From: DT-68 sp965263245
GTDB taxonomy: Bacteria > Bacillota_I > Bacilli_A > Mycoplasmatales > Metamycoplasmataceae
NCBI GenBank assembly: GCA_965263245.1
Contig: CBDHHR010000808.1
Coordinates: 1-64,000 of the forward strand
DNA: 64,000 bases
Direction of reading: 5' to 3'
The notes beneath the pieces were generated by a model. The model did not search any database and had not been told where the DNA came from. It saw nothing but the letters and a program-made list of their open reading frames with translations. Positions 1-12,474 of this stretch are shown here, piece by piece; the first letter of the stretch is position 1; each line of letters starts with the position of its first letter. Position numbers and translations under genes: made by a program.

Positions 1-3000
1 CATTTGGTAAGTGACAGTACAGTTGGTAGGTGAGAGGACAGTTGGTAGGGGAGAGGACAGTTGATAGGGAACAGTACAGTTGGAGGGGAGAGTACAGTTG
101 GTAGGTCAGAGTACAGTTGGTAGGTGAAAGAACAGTTGGTATGTGAGAGTACAGTTGGTAGGTGAGATGACAATTGGTAGGTGAGAGGACAATTGGTAGG
201 TGAAAGAACAATTGGTAGGGAAGAGTACAGTTGGTAGGGGAGAGGGCAGTTGGTAGGGGAGAGGGCAGTTGGTAGGGGAGAGTACAGTTGGTAGGGGAGA
301 GGACAGTTGGTAGGGGAGAGTATAGTTGGTAGGTGAGAGTACAGTTGGTAGGGGAGAGTACAGTTGGTAGGGGAGAGGGCAGTTGGTAGGGGAGAGGATA
401 GTTGGTAGGAGTGAGTACAGTTGGTAGGGGAGAGTACAGTTGGTAGGGGAGAGGACAGTTGGTAGGGGAGAGTACAGTTGGTAGGTGAGTGTACAGTTGG
501 TATGGGAGAGAAAAGTTGGTAGGTGAGAGGACAGTTGGTAGGGGAGAGTACAGTTGGTAGGTGAGAGGACAGTTGGTATGTGAGAGGACAGTTGGTAGGG
601 GAGAGTACAGTTGATAGGGGAGAGGACAGTTGGTATGTGAGAGGACAGTTGGTAGTGGAGAGTACAGTTGATAGGGGAGAGGATACTTGGTAGGTGAGAG
701 GACAGTTGGTAGGGGAGAATACAGTTTGTAGGGGAGAGTACATTTGGTAGGGGAGAGTACAGTTTGAAGGTCAGAGGACAGTTAGTAGAAGAGACGACAG
801 TTGATAGGTGAGAGTACAGTTGGTAGGTGAGAGTACAGTTCGTAGGTGAGAGTACATTTGGTAGGGAAGAGTACAGTTGGTAGGTGAGTGTACAGTTGGG
901 AGGGGAGAGTACAGTTGGTAGGTGAGAGGACAGTTGGTAGGGGAGAGGACAGTTGGTAGGGGAGAGTACAGTTGGTAGGTGAGAGTACAGTTGGTAGGTG
1001 AGTGTACAGTTGGTACGGGAGAGGACAGTTGGTAGGGGAGAGGATAGCTGGTAGGTGAGAGGACAGTTGGTAGGTGAGAATACAGTTGATAGGGGAGAGT
1101 ACATTTCGTAGGTGAGAGTACATTTGGTAGGGAAGAGTACAGTTGGTAGGTGAGAGTACAGTTGGTAGGTGAGAGGAGAGTTGGTAGGGGAGAGGACAGT
1201 TGGTAGAGGAGATGTCTGTTGGTAGGTGAGTGTACAGTTGGTAGGTGAGAGTACAGTTGGTAGGTGAGAGTACATTTGGTAGGTGAGATGACAGTTGGTA
1301 GGTGAGAGGACAATTGGTAGGGGAGAGATCTGTTGGTAGGTGAGTGTACAGTTGGTAGGTGAGAGTACAGTTGGTAGGTGAGAGTACAATTGGTATGTGA
1401 GAGGACAGTTGGTAGGTGAGAGTACAGTTGTTATGTGAGAGGACAGTTGGTAGGTGAGACGACAGTTGGTAGGGGAGAATACAGTTGGTAAGTGACAGTA
1501 CAGTTGGTAGGTGAGAGGACAGTTGGTAGGGGAGAGGAAAGTTGATAGGGAACAGTACAGTTGGAGGGGAGAGTACAGTTGGTAGGTGAGAGTACAGTTG
1601 GTATGGGAGAGGACAGTTGGTTGGTTGATAATACAGTTGGTAGGGGAGAGTACAGTTGGTAGGTGAGAGGACAGTTGGTAGGTGAGAGTACAGTTTGTTG
1701 GTGAGAGGACAATTGGTAGGTGAGAGGACAATTGGTAGGTGAAGGTACAGTTGGTAGGGGAGGGTACAGTTGGTAGGTGACAGTACAGTTGGTAGGTGAC
1801 AAGACAGTTGGTAGGTGAGAATACAGATGGTAGGGGAGCGTACATTTGGTAGGGGAGAGTACTGTTCGTAGGTAAGAGTACATTTGGTAGGGGAGAGTAC
1901 AGTTGATAGGTGAGAGTACAGTTGGTAGGTGAGAGTACTGTTCGTAGGTGAGAGTACATTTGGTAGGGAAGAGTACAGTTGGTAGGTGAGTGTACAGTTG
2001 GTAGGGGAGAGTACAGTTGGTAGGTGAGAGGACAGTTGGTAGGGGAGAGGACAGTTGGTAGGGGAGAGTACAGTTGGTAGGTGAGAGTACAGTTGGTAGG
2101 TGAGTGTACATTTGGTACGGGAGAGGACAGTTGGTAGGGGAGAGGATAGTTGGTAGGTGAGAGGACAGTTGGTAGGTGAGAATACAGTTGATAGGGGAGA
2201 GTACATTTCGTAGGTGAGAGTACATTTGGTAGGGAAGAGTACAGTTGGTAGGTGAGAGTACAGTTGGTAGGTGAGAGGACAGTTGGTAGGGGAGATGTCT
2301 GTTGGTAGGTGAGTGTACAGTTGGTAGGTGAGAGTACAGTTGGTAGGTGAGAGTACATTTGGTAGGTGAGATGACAGTTGGTAGGTGAGAGGACAGTTGG
2401 TAGGGGAGAGATCTGTTGGTAGGTGAGTGTACAGTTGGTAGGTGAGAGTACAGTTGGTAGGTGAGAGTACAATTGGTATGTGAGAGGACAGTTGGTAGGT
2501 GAGAGTACAGTTGGTATGTGAGAGGACAGTTGGTAGGTGAGACGACAGTCGGTAGGGGAGAATACATTTGGTAAGTGACAGTACAGTTGGTAGGTGAGAG
2601 GACAGTTGGTAGGGGAGAGGACAGTTGATAGGGAACAGTACAGTTGGAGGGGAGAGTACAGTTGGTAGGTCAGAGTACAGTTGGTAGGTGAAAGAACAGT
2701 TGGTATGTGAGAGTACAGTTGGTAGGTGAGATGACAATTGGTAGGTGAGAGGACAATTGGTAGGTGAAAGAACAATTGGTAGGGAAGAGTACAGTTGGTA
2801 GGGGAGAGGGCAGTTGGTAGGGGAGAGGGCAGTTGGTAGGGGAGAGTACAGTTGGTAGGGGAGAGGACAGTTGGTAGGGGAGAGTATAGTTGGTAGGTGA
2901 GAGTACAGTTGGTAGGGGAGAGTACAGTTGGTAGGGGAGAGGGCAGTTGGTAGGGGAGAGGATAGTTGGTAGGAGTGAGTACAGTTGGTAGGGGAGAGTA

Positions 3001-6000
3001 CAGTTGGTAGGGGAGAGGACAGTTGGTAGGGGAGAGTACAGTTGGTAGGTGAGTGTACAGTTGGTATGGGAGAGTACAGTTGATAGGGGAGAGGACAGTT
3101 GGTATGTGAGAGGACAGTTGGTAGTGGAGAGTACAGTTGATAGGGGAGAGGATACTTGGTAGGTGAGAGGACAGTTGGTAGGGGAGAATACAGTTTGTAG
3201 GGGAGAGTACATTTGGTAGGGGAGAGTACAGTTTGAAGGTCAGAGGACAGTTAGTAGAAGAGACGACAGTTGATAGGTGAGAGTACAGTTGGTAGGTGAG
3301 AGTACAGTTCGTAGGTGAGAGTACATTTGGTAGGGAAGAGTACAGTTGGTAGGTGAGTGTACAGTTGGGAGGGGAGAGTACAGTTGGTAGGTGACAGGAC
3401 AGTTGGTAGGGGAGAGGACAGTTGGTAGGGGAGAGTACAGTTGGTAGGTGAGAGTACAGTTGGTAGGTGAGTGTACAGTTGGTACGGGAGAGGACATTTG
3501 GTAGGGGAGAGGATAGTTGGTAGGTGAGAGGACAGTTGGTAGGTGAGAATACAGTTGATAGGGGAGAGTACATTTCGTAGGTGAGAGTACATTTGGTAGG
3601 GAAGAGTACAGTTGGTAGGTGAGAGTACAGTTGGTAGGTGAGAGGAGAGTTGGTAGGCGAGAGGACAGTTGGTAGGGGAGATGTCTGTTGGTAGGTGAGT
3701 GTACAGTTGGTAGGTGAGAGTACAGTTGGTAGGTGAGAGTACATTTGGTACGTGAGATGACAGTTGGTAGGTGAGAGGACAGTTGGTAGGGGAGAGATCT
3801 TTTGGTAGGTGAGTGTACAGTTGGTAGGTGAGAGTACAGTTGGTAGGTGAGAGTACAATTGGTATGTGAGAGGACAGTTGGTAGGTGAGAGTACAGTTGG
3901 TATGTGAGAGGACAGTTGGTAGGTGAGACGACAGTTGGTAGGGGAGAATACAGTTGGTAAGTGACAGTACAGTTGGTAGGTGAGAGGACAGTTGGTAGGG
4001 GAGAGGACAGTTGATAGGGAACAGTACAGTTGGAGGGGAGAGTACAGTTGGTAGGTGAGAGTACAGTTGGTATGGGAGAGGACAGTTGGTTGGTTGATAA
4101 TACAGTTGGTAGGGGAGAGTACAGTTGGTAGGTGAGAGGACAGTTGGTAGGTGAGAGTACAGTTTGTTGGTGAGAGGACAATTGGTAGGTGAGAGGACAA
4201 TTGGTAGGTGAAGGTACAGTTGGTAGGGGAGGGTACAGTTGGTAGGTGACAGTACAGTTGGTAGGTGAGAAGACAGTTGGTAGGTGAGAATACAGATGGT
4301 AGGGGAGCGTACATTTGGTAGGGGAGAGTACTGTTCGTAGGTAAGAGTACATTTGGTAGGGGAGAGTACAGTTGATAGGTGAGAGTACAGTTGGTAGGTG
4401 AGAGTACTGTTCGTAGGTGAGAGTACATTTGGTAGGGAAGAGTACAGTTGGTAGGTGAGTGTACAGTTGGTAGGGGAGAGTACAGTTGGTAGGTGAGAGG
4501 ACAGTTGGTAGGGGAGAGGACAGTTGGTAGGGGAGAGTACAGTTGGTAGGTGAGAGTACAGTTGGTAGGTGAGTGTACATTTGGTACGGGAGAGGACAGT
4601 TGGTAGGGGAGAGGATAGTTGGTAGGTGAGAGGACAGTTGGTAGGGGAGAATACAGTTGATAGGGGAGAGTACATTTCGTAGGTGAGAGTACATTTGGTA
4701 GGGAAGAGTACAGTTGGTAGGTGAGAGTACAGTTGGTAGGTGAGAGGAGAGTTGGTGGGGGAGAGGACAGTTGGTAGGGGAGATGTCTGTTGGTAGGTGA
4801 GTGTACAGTTGGTAGATGAGAGTACAGTTGGTAGGTGAGAGTACATTTGGTAGGTGAGATGACAGTTGGTAGTGAGAGGAGAGTTGGTAGGGGAGAGATC
4901 TGTTGGTAGGTGAGTGTACAGTTGGTAGGTGAGAGTACAGTTGGTATGTGAGAGGACAGTTGGTAGGTGAGAGTACAGTTGGTATGTGAGAGGACAGTTG
5001 GTAGGTGAGACGACAGTTGGTAGGAGAGAATACAGTTGGTAAGTGACAGTACAGTTGGTAGGTGAGAGGACAGTTGGTAGGGGAGAGGACAGTTGATAGG
5101 GAACAGTACAGTTGGAGGGGAGAGTACAGTTGGTAGGTGAGAGTACAGTTGGTATGGGAGAGGATAGTTGGTTGGTTGATAATACAGTTGGTAGGGGAGA
5201 GTACAGTTGGTAGGTGAGAATACAATTGGTAGGGGAGAATACAGTTGGTAGGTGAGAATACAGTTGTATGTGAGAGGACAGTTGGTAGGTGAGACGACAG
5301 TTGGTAGGGGAGAGGACAGTTGATAGGGAACAGTACAGTTGGAGGGGAGAGTACAGTTGGTAGGTGAGAGTACAGTTGGTATGGGAGAGGACAGTTGGTA
5401 GGTGAGAGTACAGTTGGTAAGGGAGAGGACAGTTGGTAGGGGAGAGTACAGTTGGTAGGTGAGAGTACAGTTGGTAGGTGAGTGTACAGTTGGTACGGGA
5501 GAGGAAAGTTGGTAGGGGAGAGGATAGTTGGTAGGTGAGAGGACAGTTGGTAGGGGAGAATACAGTTGATAGGGGAGAGTACATTTCGTAGGTGAGAGTA
5601 CATTTGGTAGGGAAGAGTACAGTTGGTAGGTGAGAGTACAGTTGGTAGGTGAGAGGAGAGTTGGTAGGGGAGAGGACAGTTGGTAGGGGAGAGGTCTGTT
5701 GGTAGGTGAGTGTACAGTTGGTAGGTGAGGGTACAGTTGGTAGGTGAGAGTACATTTGGTAGGTGAGATGACAGTTGGTAGGTGAGAGGACAGTTGGTAG
5801 GGGAGAGATCTGTTGGTAGTTGAGTGTACAGTTGGTAGGTGAGAGTACAGTTGGTAGGTGAGAGTACAATTGGTATGTGAGAGGACAGTTGGTAGGTGAG
5901 AGTACAGTTGGTATGTAAGAGGACAGTTGGTATGTGAGACGACAGTTGGTAGGGGAGAATACAGTTGGTAAGTGACAGTACAGTTGGCAGATGAGGGGAC

Positions 6001-7442
6001 AGTTGGTAGGGGAGAGGACAGTTGATAGGGAACAGTACAGTTGGAGGGGAGAGTACAGTTGGTAGGTGAGAGTACAGTTGGTATAGGAGAGGACAGTTTG
6101 TAGGTGAGAGTACAGTTGGTAAGGGAGAGGACAGTTGGTAGGTGATAGTACAGTTGGTAGGTGAGAGGACAGTTGGTAGGAGAGAGTACAGTTTGTTGGT
6201 GAGAGGACAATTGGTAGGTGAGAGGACAATTGGTAGGTGAGAGTACAGTTGGTAGGGGAGGGTACAGTTGGTAGGTGAGAGTACAATTGGTAGGTGAGAA
6301 GGCAGTTGGTAGGGGAGAATACAGATTGTAGGGGAGCGTACATTTGGTAGGGGAGAGTACAGTTCGTAGGTAAGAGTACATTTGGTAGGGGAGAGTACAG
6401 TTGATAGGTGAGAGTACAGTTGGTAGGGGAGAGAACAGTTCGTAGGTGAGAGTACATTTGGTAGGGAAGAGTACAGTTGGTAGGTGAGTGTACAGTTGGT
6501 AGGTGAGAGTACAGTTGGTAAGTGAGAGGACAGTTGGTAGGTGAGAGGACAGTTGGTAGGCGAGAGGACACTTGGTAGGGGAGAGTACAGTTGGTAGGTG
6601 AGTGTACAGTTGGTAGGTGAGAGTACAGTTGGTAAGTGAGAGTACAGTTGTTAGGTGAGAGGACAGTTGGTAGGGGATAGTACAGTTGGTAGGGGAGAGT
6701 ATAGTTGGTAGGGGAGAAGATAGTTGGTAGTTGAGAGGACAGTTCGTAGGGGATAGTACAGTTGGTAGGTGAGAGGACAGTTGCTAGATGAGAATACAGT
6801 TGGCAGGGGAGAGTACAGTTGGTGTGGGAGAGATCAGTTGGTATGTGAGAGGACAGTTGGTAGGTGAGAATACAGTTGGTAGGTGAGAGTACTGTTCGTA
6901 GGTGAGAGTACATTTGGTAGGGAAGAGTACAGTTGGTAGGTGAGTGTACAGTTGGTAGGGGAGAGTACAGTTGGTAGGTGAGAGGACAGTTGGTAGGGGA
7001 GAGGACAGTTGGTAGGGGAGAGGATAGTTGGTAGGTGAGAGGACAGTTGGTAGGTGAGAATACAGTTGATAGGGGAGAGTACATTTCGTAGGTGAGAGTA
7101 CATTTGGTAGGGAAGAGTACAGTTGGTAGGTGAGAGTACAGTTGGTAGGTGAGAGGACAGTTGGTAGGGGAGATGTCTGTTGGTAGGTGAGTGTACAGTT
7201 GGTAGGTGAGAGTACAGTTGGTAGGTGAGAGTACATTTGGTAGGTGAGATGACAGTTGGTAGGTGAGAGGACAGTTGGTAGGGGAGAGATATGTTGGTAG
7301 GTGAGTGTACAGTTGGTAGGTGAGAGTACAGTTGGTAGGTGAGAGTACAATTGGTATGTGAGAGGACAGTTGGTAGGTGAGAGTACAGTTGGTATGTGAG
7401 AGGACAGTTGGTAGGTGAGACGACAGTTGGTAGGGGAGAATA
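1..7442. repeat. HOR copy 1
   Basis: This higher-order repeat copy is 7,442 bp long. Block starts are A 1, B 1482, A' 2565, B' 3951, B'' 5033 and C 5962. It aligns with copy 2 at a constant offset of 7,442 until near 7012, where it lacks 76 bp (four units) in block C. Within the aligned part only scattered substitutions are visible by eye, several clustered at about 1025-1435, plus a T at 5933 where the other copies I compared have G. The phase of the HOR is arbitrary: I started it at the landmark catttggtaagtgac. Confidence 0.93.
7005..7025. repeat. 76-bp (four-unit) deletion junction in copy 1
   Basis: Compared with 14448-14545 in copy 2, block C of copy 1 passes directly from gaggacag to gaggatag, skipping four units that include gtgtacatttgg and gtacggg. 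The reading register of the 19-bp unit is preserved. This is what unequal exchange or slippage by whole units gives, and it contrasts with the out-of-register joins listed elsewhere. The exact breakpoint cannot be placed because the flanking units are identical. Confidence 0.85.
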
Positions 7443-8923
7443 CATTTGGTAAGTGACAGTACAGTTGGTAGGTGAGAGGACAGTTGGTAGGGGAGAGGAC
7501 AGTTGATAGGGAACAGTACAGTTGGAGGGGAGAGTACAGTTGGTAGGTCAGAGTACAGTTGGTAGGTGAAAGAACAGTTGGTATGTGAGAGTACAGTTGG
7601 TAGGTGAGATGACAATTGGTAGGTGAGAGGACAATTGGTAGGTGAAAGAACAATTGGTAGGGAAGAGTACAGTTGGTAGGGGAGAGGGCAGTTGGTAGGG
7701 GAGAGGGCAGTTGGTAGGGGAGAGTACAGTTGGTAGGGGAGAGGACAGTTGGTAGGGGAGAGTATAGTTGGTAGGTGAGAGTACAGTTGGTAGGGGAGAG
7801 TACAGTTGGTAGGGGAGAGGGCAGTTGGTAGGGGAGAGGATAGTTGGTAGGAGTGAGTACAGTTGGTAGGGGAGAGTACAGTTGGTAGGGGAGAGGACAG
7901 TTGGTAGGGGAGAGTACAGTTGGTAGGTGAGTGTACAGTTGGTATGGGAGAGAAAAGTTGGTAGGTGAGAGGACAGTTGGTAGGGGAGAGTACAGTTGGT
8001 AGGTGAGAGGACAGTTGGTATGTGAGAGGACAGTTGGTAGGGGAGAGTACAGTTGATAGGGGAGAGGACAGTTGGTATGTGAGAGGACAGTTGGTAGTGG
8101 AGAGTACAGTTGATAGGGGAGAGGATACTTGGTAGGTGAGAGGACAGTTGGTAGGGGAGAATACAGTTTGTAGGGGAGAGTACATTTGGTAGGGGAGAGT
8201 ACAGTTTGAAGGTCAGAGGACAGTTAGTAGAAGAGACGACAGTTGATAGGTGAGAGTACAGTTGGTAGGTGAGAGTACAGTTCGTAGGTGAGAGTACATT
8301 TGGTAGGGAAGAGTACAGTTGGTAGGTGAGTGTACAGTTGGGAGGGGAGAGTACAGTTGGTAGGTGAGAGGACAGTTGGTAGGGGAGAGGACAGTTGGTA
8401 GGGGAGAGTACAGTTGGTAGGTGAGAGTACAGTTGGTAGGTGAGTGTACAGTTGGTACGGGAGAGGACATTTGGTAGGGGAGAGGATAGTTGGTAGGTGA
8501 GAGGACAGTTGGTAGGTGAGAATACAGTTGATAGGGGAGAGTACATTTCGTAGGTGAGAGTACATTTGGTAGGGAAGAGTACAGTTGGTAGGTGAGAGTA
8601 CAGTTGGTAGGTGAGAGGAGAGTTGGTAGGGGAGAGGACAGTTGGTAGGGGAGATGTCTGTTGGTAGGTGAGTGTACAGTTGGTAGGTGAGAGTACAGTT
8701 GGTAGGTGAGAGTACATTTGGTAGGTGAGATGACAGTTGGTAGGTGAGAGGACAGTTGGTAGGGGAGAGATCTTTTGGTAGGTGAGTGTACAGTTGGTAG
8801 GTGAGAGTACAGTTGGTAGGTGAGAGTACAATTGGTATGTGAGAGGACAGTTGGTAGGTGAGAGTACAGTTGGTATGTGAGAGGACAGTTGGTAGGTGAG
8901 ACGACAGTTGGTAGGGGAGAATA
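7443..8923. repeat. Block A of the reference HOR
   Basis: This 1,481-bp block opens with the landmark catttggtaagtgac. About 100 bp later comes the unit containing gatagggaacag and then an 18-bp unit containing gttggagggg. This leader is shared by all six blocks. A and A' then carry units reading gtaggtcagag and gtgaaagaac, found only in these blocks, and the run tttgaaggtcag near 8206. The block ends in the shared trailer, which includes acaattggtatg, gtatgtgagagg and gagacgacag before gagaatac. Confidence 0.88.
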
Positions 8924-10006
8924 CAGTTGGTAAGTGACAGTACAGTTGGTAGGTGAGAGGACAGTTGGTAGGGGAGAGGAAAGTTGATAGGGAACAGTAC
9001 AGTTGGAGGGGAGAGTACAGTTGGTAGGTGAGAGTACAGTTGGTATGGGAGAGGACAGTTGGTTGGTTGATAATACAGTTGGTAGGGGAGAGTACAGTTG
9101 GTAGGTGAGAGGACAGTTGGTAGGTGAGAGTACAGTTTGTTGGTGAGAGGACAATTGGTAGGTGAGAGGACAATTGGTAGGTGAAGGTACAGTTGGTAGG
9201 GGAGGGTACAGTTGGTAGGTGACAGTACAGTTGGTAGGTGAGAAGACAGTTGGTAGGTGAGAATACAGATGGTAGGGGAGCGTACATTTGGTAGGGGAGA
9301 GTACTGTTCGTAGGTAAGAGTACATTTGGTAGGGGAGAGTACAGTTGATAGGTGAGAGTACAGTTGGTAGGTGAGAGTACTGTTCGTAGGTGAGAGTACA
9401 TTTGGTAGGGAAGAGTACAGTTGGTAGGTGAGTGTACAGTTGGTAGGGGAGAGTACAGTTGGTAGGTGAGAGGACAGTTGGTAGGGGAGAGGACAGTTGG
9501 TAGGGGAGAGTACAGTTGGTAGGTGAGAGTACAGTTGGTAGGTGAGTGTACATTTGGTACGGGAGAGGACAGTTGGTAGGGGAGAGGATAGTTGGTAGGT
9601 GAGAGGACAGTTGGTAGGTGAGAATACAGTTGATAGGGGAGAGTACATTTCGTAGGTGAGAGTACATTTGGTAGGGAAGAGTACAGTTGGTAGGTGAGAG
9701 TACAGTTGGTAGGTGAGAGGACAGTTGGTAGGGGAGATGTCTGTTGGTAGGTGAGTGTACAGTTGGTAGGTGAGAGTACAGTTGGTAGGTGAGAGTACAT
9801 TTGGTAGGTGAGATGACAGTTGGTAGGTGAGAGGACAGTTGGTAGGGGAGAGATCTGTTGGTAGGTGAGTGTACAGTTGGTAGGTGAGAGTACAGTTGGT
9901 AGGTGAGAGTACAATTGGTATGTGAGAGGACAGTTGGTAGGTGAGAGTACAGTTGGTATGTGAGAGGACAGTTGGTAGGTGAGACGACAGTCGGTAGGGG
10001 AGAATA
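8924..10006. repeat. Block B of the reference HOR
   Basis: This 1,083-bp block opens with the shared leader in its cagttgg form. It is marked by the 20-bp unit acagttggttggttgataat, found only in B, B' and B'', and by gtactgttcg near 9301 and 9377. Its final 630 bp (9377-10006) match the end of block C (14331-14960) in length and landmarks. It ends in the shared trailer, here with gacagtcggtagg instead of gacagttggtagg. Confidence 0.88.
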
Positions 10007-11392
10007 CATTTGGTAAGTGACAGTACAGTTGGTAGGTGAGAGGACAGTTGGTAGGGGAGAGGACAGTTGATAGGGAACAGTACAGTTGGAGGGGAGAGTA
10101 CAGTTGGTAGGTCAGAGTACAGTTGGTAGGTGAAAGAACAGTTGGTATGTGAGAGTACAGTTGGTAGGTGAGATGACAATTGGTAGGTGAGAGGACAATT
10201 GGTAGGTGAAAGAACAATTGGTAGGGAAGAGTACAGTTGGTAGGGGAGAGGGCAGTTGGTAGGGGAGAGGGCAGTTGGTAGGGGAGAGTACAGTTGGTAG
10301 GGGAGAGGACAGTTGGTAGGGGAGAGTATAGTTGGTAGGTGAGAGTACAGTTGGTAGGGGAGAGTACAGTTGGTAGGGGAGAGGGCAGTTGGTAGGGGAG
10401 AGGATAGTTGGTAGGAGTGAGTACAGTTGGTAGGGGAGAGTACAGTTGGTAGGGGAGAGGACAGTTGGTAGGGGAGAGTACAGTTGGTAGGTGAGTGTAC
10501 AGTTGGTATGGGAGAGTACAGTTGATAGGGGAGAGGACAGTTGGTATGTGAGAGGACAGTTGGTAGTGGAGAGTACAGTTGATAGGGGAGAGGATACTTG
10601 GTAGGTGAGAGGACAGTTGGTAGGGGAGAATACAGTTTGTAGGGGAGAGTACATTTGGTAGGGGAGAGTACAGTTTGAAGGTCAGAGGACAGTTAGTAGA
10701 AGAGACGACAGTTGATAGGTGAGAGTACAGTTGGTAGGTGAGAGTACAGTTCGTAGGTGAGAGTACATTTGGTAGGGAAGAGTACAGTTGGTAGGTGAGT
10801 GTACAGTTGGGAGGGGAGAGTACAGTTGGTAGGTGACAGGACAGTTGGTAGGGGAGAGGACAGTTGGTAGGGGAGAGTACAGTTGGTAGGTGAGAGTACA
10901 GTTGGTAGGTGAGTGTACAGTTGGTACGGGAGAGGACATTTGGTAGGGGAGAGGATAGTTGGTAGGTGAGAGGACAGTTGGTAGGTGAGAATACAGTTGA
11001 TAGGGGAGAGTACATTTCGTAGGTGAGAGTACATTTGGTAGGGAAGAGTACAGTTGGTAGGTGAGAGTACAGTTGGTAGGTGAGAGGAGAGTTGGTAGGC
11101 GAGAGGACAGTTGGTAGGGGAGATGTCTGTTGGTAGGTGAGTGTACAGTTGGTAGGTGAGAGTACAGTTGGTAGGTGAGAGTACATTTGGTACGTGAGAT
11201 GACAGTTGGTAGGTGAGAGGACAGTTGGTAGGGGAGAGATCTTTTGGTAGGTGAGTGTACAGTTGGTAGGTGAGAGTACAGTTGGTAGGTGAGAGTACAA
11301 TTGGTATGTGAGAGGACAGTTGGTAGGTGAGAGTACAGTTGGTATGTGAGAGGACAGTTGGTAGGTGAGACGACAGTTGGTAGGGGAGAATA
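10007..11392. repeat. Block A' of the reference HOR
   Basis: This 1,386-bp block is a second copy of A. It carries the same A-only landmarks (catttggtaagtgac, gtaggtcagag, gtgaaagaac and tttgaaggtcag). It lacks exactly 95 bp (five units) present in A: in A the run after gtatgggagag continues with aaaagttggtagg, whereas A' passes directly to tacagttgatagg near 10513. A' also has private variants such as gtgacaggacag, gtaggcgagagg and gtacgtgagatg. Confidence 0.88.
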
Positions 11393-12474
11393 CAGTTGGT
11401 AAGTGACAGTACAGTTGGTAGGTGAGAGGACAGTTGGTAGGGGAGAGGACAGTTGATAGGGAACAGTACAGTTGGAGGGGAGAGTACAGTTGGTAGGTGA
11501 GAGTACAGTTGGTATGGGAGAGGACAGTTGGTTGGTTGATAATACAGTTGGTAGGGGAGAGTACAGTTGGTAGGTGAGAGGACAGTTGGTAGGTGAGAGT
11601 ACAGTTTGTTGGTGAGAGGACAATTGGTAGGTGAGAGGACAATTGGTAGGTGAAGGTACAGTTGGTAGGGGAGGGTACAGTTGGTAGGTGACAGTACAGT
11701 TGGTAGGTGAGAAGACAGTTGGTAGGTGAGAATACAGATGGTAGGGGAGCGTACATTTGGTAGGGGAGAGTACTGTTCGTAGGTAAGAGTACATTTGGTA
11801 GGGGAGAGTACAGTTGATAGGTGAGAGTACAGTTGGTAGGTGAGAGTACTGTTCGTAGGTGAGAGTACATTTGGTAGGGAAGAGTACAGTTGGTAGGTGA
11901 GTGTACAGTTGGTAGGGGAGAGTACAGTTGGTAGGTGAGAGGACAGTTGGTAGGGGAGAGGACAGTTGGTAGGGGAGAGTACAGTTGGTAGGTGAGAGTA
12001 CAGTTGGTAGGTGAGTGTACATTTGGTACGGGAGAGGACAGTTGGTAGGGGAGAGGATAGTTGGTAGGTGAGAGGACAGTTGGTAGGGGAGAATACAGTT
12101 GATAGGGGAGAGTACATTTCGTAGGTGAGAGTACATTTGGTAGGGAAGAGTACAGTTGGTAGGTGAGAGTACAGTTGGTAGGTGAGAGGAGAGTTGGTGG
12201 GGGAGAGGACAGTTGGTAGGGGAGATGTCTGTTGGTAGGTGAGTGTACAGTTGGTAGATGAGAGTACAGTTGGTAGGTGAGAGTACATTTGGTAGGTGAG
12301 ATGACAGTTGGTAGTGAGAGGAGAGTTGGTAGGGGAGAGATCTGTTGGTAGGTGAGTGTACAGTTGGTAGGTGAGAGTACAGTTGGTATGTGAGAGGACA
12401 GTTGGTAGGTGAGAGTACAGTTGGTATGTGAGAGGACAGTTGGTAGGTGAGACGACAGTTGGTAGGAGAGAATA
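11393..12474. repeat. Block B' of the reference HOR
   Basis: This 1,082-bp block is a second copy of B with the ttggttggttgataat marker. It differs from B by a 1-bp loss giving gttggtagtgagagg near 12310, a gttggtgggggag unit near 12192, and gtagatgagag near 12252. Its length is 1082 bp in copies 1-3 and 5-9 and 1081 in copy 4. Confidence 0.88.

Noticed and set aside
1040..1440. A cluster of copy-1-only substitutions (agctgg near 1047, gtagagg near 1205, gttgttatg near 1430) as a sign of selection or conversion from another array.
   Set aside because: There are too few sites, one copy only, and base-call error cannot be excluded.
106..6381. A ~2,091-codon - strand reading frame that recurs near 7548-13823 and 29377-35652, as a candidate repeat-protein gene.
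   Set aside because: The unit has no stop on this strand in any frame, all frames give the same peptide cycle, starts and stops are chance unit variants, and no exon, promoter or non-repeat domain is present. Recurrence simply follows the HOR.
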